Below, piece by piece: positions 31,351-43,258 of a DNA stretch of 64,000 nt. The stretch comes from Helopsaltes ochotensis (Eukaryota > Chordata > Aves > Passeriformes > Locustellidae). The stretch spans positions 14,006-78,005 of the forward strand of contig VXBM01001974.1 of assembly GCA_013400155.1 (NCBI GenBank). Direction: 5' to 3'. Made by a program: the position numbers and the translations under genes. Each line of letters begins with the position of its first letter. Within the stretch, counting starts at the first letter, position 1. The notes beneath the pieces were generated by a model that was not told where the DNA came from, ran no database searches, and worked only from the letters and a program-made list of their open reading frames with translations.

Positions 31351-33048
31351 CAGAGGATTCTGACCTGTATTAATATATAGAATCAGACTTGAGGCCAGTG
31401 CTAGGCAAATCAATCAATTTGATGGGGTTTGAGATTGTGATTGTGAGTTCTTTAGAAAGAGCTGCCAAAATCAACATTCAGGTATCTGATCTGCAGATAT
31501 ACCACTATGATGAATTTTAAATGGGAACCCAAATCATGATTTTGATATCTCCATTTACACATAAACCCAAACATTTAAAAAAATGTTGAACACAAGCCAG
31601 CTCATGTAAAAATCAGCAATCATGGGCTCTGAAAACCCACCTCTTCCTTCTCTCTCTACCCTGCCATGCTCTTATTTCACCTGCTCTGCTTATTTTCATT
31701 GCATTTGTTAATGCAATTTATTAATGCATAAAAAATACATTAGACCCAGACATGTGCCATCTGTTTTTAGCTAAACTCCAGACAAACTACTTGGATCTTA
31801 GAACTCAAGACTTCTCAATTCTAAAAACGGTCTTTTTTTTTTCTCTCCACAAGCCTTCAGAGCTCTGTATCTCCTTTATTTACTTTTATTACAGTCTGAG
31901 CAGATAAAAGGAAGGTGGCTTGTAGCCATGTTGCTTTTCTCCAACAAAGACTTTACCAGCATTACTTAAGCTGAGGTCTGCAAACAACAATGACCCAGGA
32001 TGTGATCCCTAACCAACCTCCAAAATCATAACAACCCATACCGTTCCTTTCCAAATAAAAATTCTGACACTAAGAAAGTGTGATATTCTGGGAAAAGTTT
32101 TGACTCTTAATGATGATCCATTGCTTTGAGAGATTTTATAAAGCTGCAAGTGCCTTGTCATTGCTCTTACACAATCCTTTGTCTGTTGTGTAACTCAAAA
32201 TATTTAAGATGGATAATAATTGTCATTTGAAGTAATTTAAAAAATCAGTTTTAGTGGGAAAACTATTCAATAATTTTCCTTAAGAAGCACTAGGTGTTTC
32301 AAAGTTCTTTATTCTTTAGCAGATATTCAAGCTCTGTGTATGTGTTTATGGGTGTGTGTGCATTTATGCATGTGTGTGCAGTATTATTTTCTTTTTTCTC
32401 ATTATATAATTTTTTGGGGAGAGAAGAGGAGAAAAAATAACCTACTATAAACATCATCGATTTGAGAGAAGGCATAAAATTAAAAAGAAGAAATAAACTG
32501 AACACTAGGACCTTTCCAAACTTACTTAAATAGGAAAATGATCTATTTTCTCTTCTATTATTTTACGATAATTTGTGATTAAGTTTATTCTATTTATCTC
32601 AAATGGCAAACATGGGGTGATGATACATACTGAAAAACACCCAAACTCTGGGATCTAATTTGATGGCTAATGTGATTACATCAGACAAGCTTTATCTAAA
32701 ATCTCTGTGCCTTCAGAACATGCAGTGATTTCACCATTACTCAGAGTCTGGATTAATTTCATCCATCTCTGTTTCTTCCTGGAATTTAGCGATGCCCTTT
32801 GTAGCAAGGCTGTTCTCATCACGGTGATGTTGCTTTATACATGTTGGCCTTTGATAATATTCTTGCTTTCTGGATGGTCTCCATCCATTTGAAGGGGATG
32901 TTCTGAATTAATTACAGACTCTTACTGTACCGGTTAATCCAAAACCACAGAGCTCTGAGCTGTTCCCCAACTGAAACAGATTGTTTATCAAGTTTCCAGG
33001 TTGAGGTGGAGTATTCAGTTGCACAGTCCAATTTGCAGTCATCTTTAT
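31351..33048. other. Unassigned AT-rich DNA
   Basis: No gene or named repeat was seen. It includes a small GT/AT-rich patch near 32,336-32,380. Confidence 0.4.
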
Positions 33049-33262
33049 ATAGAATTATAGCATTGTTTACGTTGTAAAAGACCTCTGAGACCAGCAAGTC
33101 AAACCATTCCTTCAGCACTGACAAGCTCAGTACTAACCCACATCCTCAGGTACCACATCCACATGGGTTTTAAATGCTTTCAGGGACAGGGACTTCACCT
33201 CTGCCATGGGCAGCATTTTCAGTAAAGAAATGTTTTCTTACATCCAGTCTAAACTTTTTGTC
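33049..33262 (-). mobile_element. CR1 fragment, minus strand
   Basis: Degraded complement of CR1 3' sequence: AGAATTATAGCATTGTTTAC, AAAGACCTCTGAGACCAGCAA, CCTTCAGCACTGACAAGCT and GCAGCATTTTCAGTAAAGAAA appear in the order expected of a minus-strand CR1. The left terminal repeat is eroded. Confidence 0.75.
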
Positions 33263-34110
33263 AGGAACCAACTGGTGCCCCACACTGAACAGGGGTAAGG
33301 AGAGGCAGGACCTCTGCAGTACTGCCCCTGAAGTTACAGAAGACTGCTGCTGATGTCTGGGAGCCACACAAAATGTGGTATTTGGGTGTGGAGAAAAAAA
33401 GGAGAAAAAAAACCCAGGAAAAATCAATATATAGAAATTAATGTGCCTTTGTGAAGATTCAAAGCAGATGGGGAAAAGGTCAAGGATTCTTTGTTGCTAA
33501 GTGAGTTTCTATGACAACTGCAATGTGTATGTTATGAGTGAGCAGTCATTTGTTCCAGCTGCTGGATCATTAAAAGGGCTACATTTCCCACAGAGTTGGG
33601 AATGTTAGTCATGGATTATTTACTTTTTGCTTACCCTTCTGCAAACCAAGTTTCAACAGGTAGGACTCAGCCTGTAAGTGAAAGCTTCAGCCAGTCACAG
33701 CTACGCAGCTGCACCATGGGCCTGGATGATTCTGCATGGCAAAGTACTGACCTTACAGGATGTTGGGGAAGCTTTGTAAGAAATCCTGGGAGACTAATTA
33801 AGATTCAATCCTGCAATTCAGTCTGTGCTCTCATGATGAGATACTCTATGACTCCGCAATGCGGCGCTATGTTGGATGTGTTTCTGTAGGATTTAAGGCA
33901 TGACTTGAGAGACATGTGACTTGTCTCACAGCATGTACAAAGGCTTTCATATTGTTCGGTTACTGTCCTAGAAAATGTTAATTATTTAGAATGATGGTAG
34001 AAAATGACTTATTTTTTCACACATTAAAAAAGGGAAAAGCTGTAATCATGGCTTTGCCCACTGCCTATACAGTATGGTGATGTGGTCCAAGAAGAACAGA
34101 TTATTCATAG
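33263..34110. other. Unassigned DNA
   Basis: No gene was recognised. Open frames of 85-97 codons on either strand lack motifs. Confidence 0.4.
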
Positions 34111-35708
34111 TGTCGTGGGTTGACCCTGGCTAGGTGCCAGGCACCCATCAAAGCCACTCTCTCATTCCCCTTTGCATGTGGACAGGGGACTGAAAGTGTA
34201 ACAAAAGGTCCATGCATTGAAATAAGGACCAGGAGAAATGACAAACCAATTACTGTCACAATCAAAACAGACTCAGATTTGGGATATTAACTGAATTTAT
34301 TATCAATCAATATCAGAACAGGATAATGAGAAGGGAAAAAAATCATAGAAACACCTCCCACCCCTCCCTCCTGTCTGGCTCTAGGTCTTCCTGTCCCCCA
34401 CTCCCAAGTGCAGGGTGATGGGAATAAAGGTTATGGTCAGCTCATCACACATCGTTCCTGCTGCTGCTCAGGGAGAGGTATTCTTTCCCTGCTCCAATGT
34501 GGAATCCCTCCCATAGCAGGCAGTTCTCCATGAACCTTTCCAGTGTGAGTCCATCCCACAGGCAGCAGTTACGAGATGCTACAGCTTGGGTCACTTTTCC
34601 ATGGGCCCTGATCCTTTGTACAAAAGTTGCTCCAGCATGGATGTTACGACCTTATTTTTAGTGAGGTGCCTCTACTTGCATTGAGGTGCAAACACCTTAT
34701 CCCAAAGCCAATAGTATAGATTTTACTTAACAGCAAATATGAGTTAGAGAGTGAGAAAAAAAGAAAAAAGAAGGGGGTCGGGAGAGAGGTGGGCAGAGTG
34801 GGAGAGTGAGAGTCAGATTAAACAGAAAGAATAGATATCACCATCCAGCAGTGTTCCATTGGTCCTTCTTCCCCCTAGGCTTCATAGTGGTAGGGGTCCA
34901 GAGCTTGTTCAAAGCTTTTCACTATTTATACATTTTAGCAAACAAAGGAATGAATACTTATTGGCTTAACATACAGTCCAAGTTCCAGGAATCCATAGTT
35001 CAGGTATATATTGGGGATGGAGCGGGGGAGGGGTTGTGCTTCAGTGTTTATTGGTGGTTGCAGATGACATCTGTCCTATAACTCAGGGTCAGATAACAAC
35101 CCTGCCTAGCCAATTATATGTGTGCAGCCAGTTGCCTCTCCCCACAGTTTACCGCTGTGGGGACCCTTCTCTGGGTATATTACAGGATGTGCCCACCAGG
35201 CCTCACAAGGCCTGGAGCCATCACCATTCCACTGCTCCTTTCCATGCTTATCTCATGGCAAAATCCTTCTGTGATCTCACTAGTGTTTGAAAGAGGAAAT
35301 TGTGATTTTTAAGCCTCTACAGGGGGTCCCTCAGGGGTCACAAGTCCTGCCAGGACCCTACTCCAGAACGGGCTTCATATAGGTTCACAGTTTCCTTTGT
35401 GGCTTTATGGTCTCCCTGCTCCAGCCTGGGCTCCTCCAGGGGCTGCAGGGGAATCCAGAGCGTGGAGCTCCTGCCCTCCTTCTGCACTGTCCTGGCTGTC
35501 TGCAGGGCTGCTCCTCTCACACATTCTCACTCTGCTCTTCTGCAATTAAATCTGTGCAGTATATTTTTTCCCTTCTCAAATATGTTATCTCAGAGGCTTT
35601 ACTATAACTGAATTGTCTTGGCCTTGAAAGCTGCTTCTGGCAGCTTCTCAAAGTAGCCACCCCTGTAGTTCCCTCCTCCCCCAGCCAAAATCTGGTCACC
35701 AAAACTAA
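34111..35708 (-). mobile_element. LTR of the GTTGACCCTGGCT family, split by a nested LTR
   Basis: The left part (34,111-34,641) begins TGTCGTGGGTTGACCCTGGC. The right part (from about 35,322) resumes with GTCCCTCAGGGGTCACAAGTC and ends near 35,708. From general knowledge of songbird repeats these two parts belong to one LTR, and the 680 bases between them have their own TGT...ACA ends. A minus-strand AATAAA-like word (near 34,292-34,300) suggests minus orientation. Flanks CATAG (34,106-34,110) and AATAG (about 35,708-35,712) could be a decayed target duplication. A related fragment lies at 52,193. Confidence 0.65.
34642..35321. mobile_element. Nested LTR inside another LTR (680 bp)
   Basis: It starts TGTTACGACC (34,642) and ends GCCTCTACA (35,321), giving TGT...ACA ends, and sits between two parts of a different LTR. 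A minus-strand AATAAA (complement of about 35,047-35,052) suggests minus orientation, but TATA-like words occur on both strands. The 5-bp flanks (ATGGA and GGGGG) match poorly, so the exact ends are unproven. Confidence 0.55.
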
Positions 35709-35784
35709 ATAGTTTGATTTTTTTTTTGGCTTTGAATAGTTTTGAATAGTTTTTGAAGCTTTTCAATTCACCTAATTTTACTAT

Positions 35785-37383
35785 TGTGGTGGTTTCACGT
35801 TCGCCAAATCTTGTTTGCCAAATTTGTGGGATTTGACTAGGAGAAAATAAAAAGCACCACAGGCCTAAATTTGAAAGTTACATACATAGTTTATTTTCAC
35901 ACTCTAAAGAATAAAGATAGGGAAAAAAAGAAAGGGAAAAAAAAAGAAAATTGAACTCTCAAAACCTTTCTTTTCCCCCACAAACTGTTCATACTCCCCA
36001 CAAAACAACATAGAGAGACGAAACTATGATTTTCACTCAGTTTACCATTTAAACATAATCTGTCATCAGCTCATTGGGAGAGGAATCTCCTAAATGCCCC
36101 CATGGATCCCACAGACTACTTAGAACAGTTTTCATGTGGGTTTTAAGTGTCACAAAAAACAGCTGCCCGATAGGAAAACCCTCATTCTGTGATTCCTCCC
36201 ATTTAGCAGTTTCCCATGCTCCTCAATGGGCCATATTCAAACACTACAAGCTGGGGTTTTTGTTTTTAAAGGTGAACCCCTTCAAAAACAAAGGATTCTT
36301 TGTCTCAAGGAACAGAAATATCTTCTCAATTCTTCACAGACAGAGGGACCACTTATCTCAATCTCTGTTCAAACTTCTCATAAAATCAATTTCCCTTAAT
36401 CATCACAATGCCCCTTTGTTGTGAAGAATCCACACATAAATCTAAAACAATCACCTCCCCAAATTGCATATCTTTCTATGGTTTAAAGAATATTTAGTTC
36501 AGTCTGCATGGTTTACATTTAGAGAAGTCCAGTAATGTCCGCTTTCTCTTTTCCTTCATCCAATCATCCTATCAGTTCTTCCACAGACTTCTTATCAAAC
36601 TGTTGCTCTATGTTCAAATCAATATGTCCTTTTCTCTCTCTCAAGGGAAAAGACTGGAGTTCTGAAAGCTTCATCTCGCTAGGAAATGGTTAAATCTTGC
36701 CCAGGTTCTGTGTTTTTCAGATGTTAGTTCATGGTGTCAAGATTCAAGGCTGTGCCGATGGTGGGGGGGACGTGGGATCCCATCCTCCCCCTCGGCCAGC
36801 GGCAAGTCCTGGGGCACGGGCTGGCCAGGGCCGTTCACTGTAGCCTGAGCTGCAGCTTTCTTCCTTCACAGGGCAGGTGGCCCCGGTTGGGGGAGGAGGC
36901 AAAAGGGCTGAGGCCGACCTGAGTCACTCCTGGGCGGGCAGCAGCCCCCCAGAAGGCCCAGCTAAGCTGGCCCCGATAGCCAGGAGTGCTGCAGGGCTTA
37001 GAATGGGCCACCCTGCTTTTTATGATGTCACCTTTTGAAGCCTGGGAGCTGGTAGAACTGGGGAGGCCGGCTTGAGCTCGACCAGGCTCCTCCAGCCTCC
37101 CCGCACTGCCCCTGCAGGATGGGGTGGGGGGAAAGCAGCAGGCCCGGCCGGCGTAGATGTTACCTGTTCACTACTGAGGAAAGAAGAGGCCGGGCTTGAA
37201 CAATCCCAGCCTTATATGTGTACCTCCAAAGTTGCTTCTCAATGGTCACACAGCATGCCAATATCTGAAGCAGAAGATGATAGGTGCCCGTATGTCCGTC
37301 CCTATCAAAACAACTTTAAGGTCCTGACAGGGAAACCTTACATTTTTCCTTAACTAAAAACTAAACTGTGTTAACCCATAACA
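35785..37383 (-). mobile_element. Solo LTR, 1,599 bp, with perfect 5-bp target duplication (family D, copy 1)
   Basis: The element starts TGTGGTGGTTTCACGTTCGCC and ends TTAACCCATAACA, giving TG...CA. It is flanked by ACTAT on both sides (35,780-35,784 and 37,384-37,388). A minus-strand AATAAA (complement of 35,890-35,895) suggests minus orientation. A GC-rich section (about 36,740-37,200) includes GGCCCGGCCGGCG at 37,141-37,153, also present in copy 2. No viral gene is found inside, so it reads as a solo LTR left by recombination between two LTRs of a provirus. Confidence 0.85.
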
Positions 37384-37388
37384 ACTAT

Positions 37389-38914
37389 TTTTCCCCCTAA
37401 ATTAAAAAAAAAAAAAAAAGACCAAACAAAAACCAACCAAATAACATAGAAACACTAGAATAAGGGTGATACTGAATCAATATCCATTGCCAGTTGCATT
37501 GAAAAACTTGATGTGATATTTCCGCTCTGAGACTAGTGAATCTGGGAAAGGTGACAACTTCAGTGTGTCTGGCACCAAAAACTGGGAAATAAACTCTCTA
37601 ACCAATTTGCTGTGTTAGAAATCTGACAGTGCTGGATGCATGGGGAATTCTCCTCAAAGCATGGACAGCAATGTAACAGACCAGGTTATACCAATGAAGC
37701 TAGAACCTGTTAATCACATTTCTATTACTTATTCATTACATTTTCTGGATGCATACATGCATGCTTATATCCATGAATTTATTTGGATACGAGTAAGGGT
37801 CTTTTGAGGGTCTTTTGAAGGTCTTCGTTGCTCATTTGGGAACATCCTATTCTTCAAAATTCCCTTTTATGGCCCTGGACCCTCTGATGAATCTTTTTTC
37901 CTTGAGACTATCTGTATTATGTGGTTATGTATTATGTGCACTTCTCTTATCACTCTTTACTCCAACACTCTATCTCTCTCAAAACTAACATATCAGCAAG
38001 CACGTATTAGTCACTGATATAAGTAAACAAGGAAGCATTAGCTGGCACAAGACTTATTAGTCACAGTGCCAGGAGTTAACACAAGGCCACGTTTATCTCT
38101 GGCATTTGCACTGAGCACTGTGTGGTACAAAACTAAGCATTACCCACAAATATAGGGATTATACATAAAATGTTAAAGGATTTTACATCTTCCCTAACTG
38201 CTGCACAGACTTTTTCCTAAGGAAAAATAACCTGCTTGGTAACATCTCTGAGCCTGTCCGACTCTGCTTGTGGCACATGCAGTGCTTCAGTTGACAGCCC
38301 AGAAAGTGCTGCTCTCTAACTTTCAATACAACCTCTCATTGGCTTCTGGCTGCTTGTAACGTTTGTCATTCTTCCAGGAGGTTCTTTGTTGTTGTTGCTT
38401 TGGATCTTTTTTAATTTTATTTTGTTTTGTTGTTTCGTTTTTGGGTTGGGCTGGGGATTTTTTTGCATATATCAGTGCAATAGAAAGCATTGACTTCTAC
38501 TTATTGATTAAAGTACAAGGGAAAAAGCAAACAGTCACAAAATGTCCCCTGGGACTCACTGCTTCTCTAGACTGAGAGAAGACCTTTCAAGAGTTCTTTT
38601 TGACCTTGTCTAGGAATTATAATGTCTCTGATCATTTATGGCTTTGTAAGATTTCCTTTGGAAAACTTCCTATGCAAACCTATTGCTCCTAAGAAATGAA
38701 ATTAAGGGGGATGCATATGGGGGAAATAGCTTTATGCAAGAAACATTAAGAATTTCCGAACCTGCGTGATGGTAGGTATGTAGATAGGACATTTCCAGTT
38801 GCCATTAAAAGACTCATTATGACTTGAGAGAGAGAAATTGTTCCATTGCCATGACGTGCTTTGACCAGGCAGTAGAGTCAGTGCTAATTTGTTGGGAAGT
38901 TCAGATTTGGGCCC
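37389..38914. other. Unassigned AT-rich DNA
   Basis: An A17 run lies near 37,403-37,419, and a T/G-rich stretch (near 38,383-38,460) contains TTGTTGTTG. No gene or named repeat was seen. The three GGGTCTTTTGA(A/G)-like units near 37,796-37,826 are a small local duplication. Confidence 0.4.
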
Positions 38915-39376
38915 CTCACTGCAAGAAGAGCATAGAGAGGCTGGAGCGTGTCCAGGGAAGGGAACGGAGCTGGGGAAGGGGTTGGAGCCCCAGGAGCAGC
39001 TGAGGGAGCTGGGGAAGGAGCTCAGCCTGGAGAAAAGGAGGCTCAGGGGGGACCTTCTGGCTCTGCACAACTCCTGACAGGAGGGGACACTCAGGGGAGT
39101 TGGGCTCCGCTCCCAGGGAACAGGGACAGGAGAAGAGGGAACTGCATCTAGTTGCACCAGAGAAAGTTTAGGTTGGATATTGGGAAAATTTTATCACTGA
39201 GAGAGTGGTCAATTGTTCAGGGTGATGGTGGAGACACCATCCCTGGAAGAATTTAAAAGCCATGAAGTTGTGACATGTGGAGATGAGATTTAGTGGTGGG
39301 CTTGGCAGTGCTGAGGGAATGATTGCACTTGATGATTTTAGTGGACTTTTGCAACGTTAATGATTCTATGACCTAT
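38915..39376 (+). mobile_element. CR1 retroposon, 5'-truncated, plus strand
   Basis: The plus strand carries CR1 words in order: AGAGGCTGGAGCGTGTCCAG, GGAGCAGCTGAGGGAGCTG, CTCAGCCTGGAGAAAAGGAG and a GGACTTTTGCAACGTTAATGATTCTATGA end. The 5' part is missing. Confidence 0.85.
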
Positions 39377-42089
39377 GCAGTGGAAGTTGTAATAAAACCA
39401 GGCCTTCACCATCAGAAAGTGTGGTCATAATACAGGCTTGCCTAGCAACTTTTCTTTGTCTTCTGACAAAGATTTTTTTCTCTTCTGCACATATTTTTTC
39501 TTCCTCATGCTTTCCTTGTTGCAGCTGGTGAAAGAAGAACAAAGCAAATCATATGCTCTGTGTTTTGGATTCTGTCCATCTTGCCTTGCTTCACCATACG
39601 GAGTGACAATGGACTCCGCTTACTGAGATCTTGTTTTATTATTTGAGAAATAGGGGGAGGGAGGCATTTATTAAATTCAATCAAGAGTGTCAGGAGCAAG
39701 AGTAAGCATCCCTCAGTGATTTAGCATCTCTTTGGTTGACAATCTTTCTGGAAGACTGGGCTCAGCTGCCCTCTGAAGCTCTTCATCCCTCAGTTTAAGC
39801 TCCTCACAGCCTGCCATAATGCACATTTCTCCACATCACTTCATGTAATTTTGCTGATGCAAGAAGAGTTTCATCCCCACTTTGTGGCCACAGCCTGGTG
39901 AAATAATTAATTACATTAGTGACCTCAGCTCGATGCCTGTGCTAGTAGATTCAAAGATCTGGACTCACATCTGCTCCAAAATTAACAGAGAAACTTAACA
40001 CTGGGCTGAAACATCCCCAGGGTCATTTCTGTATTGAGTTACTTGCCTTTGGAGAATTGGAATAGGAGATGTAGGAAATGATGAGGGACATCTCTGCTGT
40101 AGTGCTTTTAAGGGGGAACTGGAACTAGCTGTACAAGCACCCCAGAGATGGGATGAAAACTAATACATTTCTATCTCAATGCATTTCAGATCAGCTTGTC
40201 TTAGATCAGCTAACCGAGAGGAATGGCACAGAAAGGATGCCTGGGTGGCATGAGACTAGAACATCTGGAGATCTGGAAATAAAGAAGTAAAAGATGGGGA
40301 GCCCTCCAGATAATGCTGATTTCTATAGTCTTCAGGGTGAAATCAAGTTCTGAAGCCTTGTCATCTGCTGTCAGAAAACCTCCTTTCCTTGTGGTCACAT
40401 CCAAAAATATGAGAAGACAGTTTATTTCTTCTTCCAGTTTTCCTCCAGCTTGATGTACCTCAGGCTACACGATCCTGAATTTGATGGCTGGCTCCTTTAA
40501 AAATATTGGAAGCACTTTGAATTTTCCTCTGTTCCTTTTACAAGCACTTATCACAGGAAAACCTTGATTAGAGTATGTAAATCTTTTAAAATCAGATTCC
40601 TCACAAGTACTGACCTCCTTCACATCTTTGTGCTTTGTGGTGGAGAAGAACTAGGCAAAAAATCATATTTATGTTGTTCCCAGTGTAGCTTAGGGACATT
40701 TCAGCCAGCTGAATATGAGCTGCTTTGAGCCACATGCAATGCACTTGTCTCACCTTATTTCCCCAGGTGCTAAGCCTGAAGCTGCACACATATGTGGGAC
40801 AGGATAGCAGCTATAATCTTCTCTGAAACCTTCTTTATTTACAGTAAAAAGTTAAAGGTTAAAGTATAATAATTTCCCCTCTGTAACTGAATCTTCAACT
40901 ACAATCAGGTCTGAAATGAAGAGAGCAGAAAAAATGAAACATGAATTAAAGCAATAATCAATGTATCTCAGGATGGAGCTAAGTACTGAATGCATAAATG
41001 TGAGTATTAACAAGCATTTGCAAGGAAATTTCAGTTATTTCACAAGACATATGCTGTAAAATGAAATTATTTTCAGTTAAAAGAAACAAATAAAAAAAGA
41101 AAGAAAGTCCTCAAGATATATTAATCAAATCATTGCATAATTCTAAATCATTTATTGATTTTTTAAAAAATTTTTTTACCCACTCCAGGACTCAGGGGCT
41201 CAGATAGGGAAAGATCTGATAAGAGCCAAAGCCAAAAGAGACAAATCTTCCAGACCATGAAGGAGTTGCAATCTCCTCCCCCTCCAAGTCACCCAGGTGC
41301 CTCCAGTCAAGTTCCAAAACAAAAAACTGCAAAAATGAATTAGCCCTTAGGAGTTACAAGAGCAAGCTGTAGTAGCAATAATTAATTTTCAAATCAGGGT
41401 GAACCAGATCACAATTCTTAGGGCATTTGAGAGCAGCACTGCCATGAGGTGAAGGCTGAGCTTCAGGGGATGCCAGGAGGAACCCTGTTCTGCACCAGGC
41501 ATCTACCACTCCATCAGGCTTGGCAGCTGTATCCACAACACCGAGGGACAACCCTGCCACTGGAAATAGTGCCCAGCAGTGAGTCCAGAGGTTCTGGGCA
41601 TGATGTCAAGCTCCCAGAGTATTTGGCAGCTGTTTTGGAAACCCCTAGAACAACCTCCTTAAAGACTGTGCCAACAATTGGGAAATTGCAAGCAGCCAGC
41701 TTGACAGGAAGGTAACCTCAGGCAACATGCTTTGAATGTCATAAACACCCTTTACATTATTTGCCCTTAACCAGCCTTGGTTCATTTTTTAAAAGGAGAA
41801 ATTCCAGAGCTGAAAAGATTTACAGTATTTATTTTGTTAATTGGTTACATTTTATTGATACTCAGCTCCAGGGTCTTCCTTTCCTGATATACTGCTTAAA
41901 ATAAATTGTGAAATATTTTTCTTTTATTAAATAACTCCAAAACAGCTCTCTAATGACAGGATGTTTTCATTGCAATCAGCAATAAAGAACTCCTTAATTC
42001 AGAGGAATTGCTAAGCAAACACTCTGTGTGTTTCCAATATTTTCCTTAAAGAATTTCCTAATTCCGATTTTCCGATTCCAAGCTTTTCA

Positions 42090-42092
<3 letters not shown>
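39377..42092. other. Unassigned DNA
   Basis: I found no gene, RNA or named repeat in this 2.7-kb stretch. It is AT-rich with scattered short A and T runs (for example 41,160-41,178). Confidence 0.4.
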
Positions 42093-42179
<87 letters not shown>

Positions 42180-42180
42180 N

Positions 42181-42212
<32 letters not shown>
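42093..42212. repeat. Homopolymer A run, 120 nt, containing one N
   Basis: An A run interrupted only by a single N at 42,180. Left flank ...CAAGCTTTTCACTT, right flank GCTTTAGGAAGCCC. The N shows that the assembly was uncertain here. No retroposed gene precedes it, and avian CR1 elements lack poly(A) tails. Confidence 0.95.
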
Positions 42213-42215
<3 letters not shown>

Positions 42216-43119
42216 TTAGGAAGCCCAAGTAAATTTTCTCTCAATAAGGCTTCAAGCAGAGAATTCAAATAGACCTAAGCTCAAAATAGAAGAAAGGAAA
42301 GAACCTTCGTGAAATGAAGGATGATGTTTCACTCTTCAAAATTAAAAATGAAATTTGTTTACTTTTGAGTAGCTAATATTCTTTTCAATAGTCCAAATAC
42401 ATCTTTTTTTCAAGATACTGTGAACTTTATTTGTGTACCTCTGAACTGTAATATGCTAGAGAAATGCAGACTGTCACTGCAGTTTGTTAACCATTTAGGC
42501 AGAGTTTTTCAATTATCTAGAGAGAGTAATTACTTAAGTATTGCAATCATAATCCTTGCCCACCTCTGCTGATATCAGTATGAATTTCAGCTCACTAGGA
42601 GAGTTTTTATTCTGTGTGTTATTTCATTTGTCTCATGATTATCAGTTTCTTTTACATTAAGTTCAATGCATCTGTAAATCACTAGAAAATAGTCTTTTTT
42701 GCTGATCTCACAGATATGTTCCTCACAACAGTCAGACTTTTTGAGACAAAAATAAAATAAGTGACTGTCATGGTGAATCTCTCATTTTTTTTGCAGGCTG
42801 AAGCTCTCAGGGCTGTAAATATGAAAAAAAGTTTGTAGCTGCTGATTTCAATAATGTGCTTTCAAGAGTGTGTGTGAGTATTTGCAGAGGAGAAGTAAAT
42901 ACATTTGCTGCCATTTCAGGGACAAAAAGAAAAGGGAAAATGACCCATAAGGACAAAGGGTCCTTCATACTGATGCAGTTAAGAGCTAAAGTACTCTACA
43001 GTAAGAATATGTCCGTGAAGGTCTGAGGAAAGTAAATAACGAGTAGTGAAACACTGTGATTGATTTAAGATACAGTTGACATGGAAGAAAGGCAGGCAAG
43101 TCCTAAAACCTCCTGATGT
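42213..43119. other. Unassigned DNA
   Basis: No gene or repeat was recognised in this AT-rich stretch. Confidence 0.4.
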
Positions 43120-43258
43120 TCAGTGCTCAAGGCCAGGCTTTGTCAAGTATTCAAGGCCAGGCTGCCCTAAGCAGTGAAAGGTGTCCAGGTCAGAGGGGTT
43201 GGAACAAGATGATCTCTAAGGGCCTTTCTAATCCCAACCATTCTGTGGTGTGATGGTT
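43120..43258 (+). mobile_element. CR1 3' fragment, plus strand
   Basis: Degraded plus-strand CR1: CAAGGCCAGGCT(G/T) occurs twice (43,130 and 43,154), followed by GGTCAGAGGGGTTGGAACAA, GATGATCTCTAAGGGCCTTT and a CCATTCTGTGGTGTGATGG end. Confidence 0.8.

Noticed and set aside
42093..42212. The A run as the tail of a CR1 retroposon
   Set aside because: Avian CR1 elements end in short octamer-type repeats and have no poly(A) tail, and no CR1 body is next to it.
42011..42268. Poly-Lys and poly-Phe open frames
   Set aside because: They are translations of the long A run.
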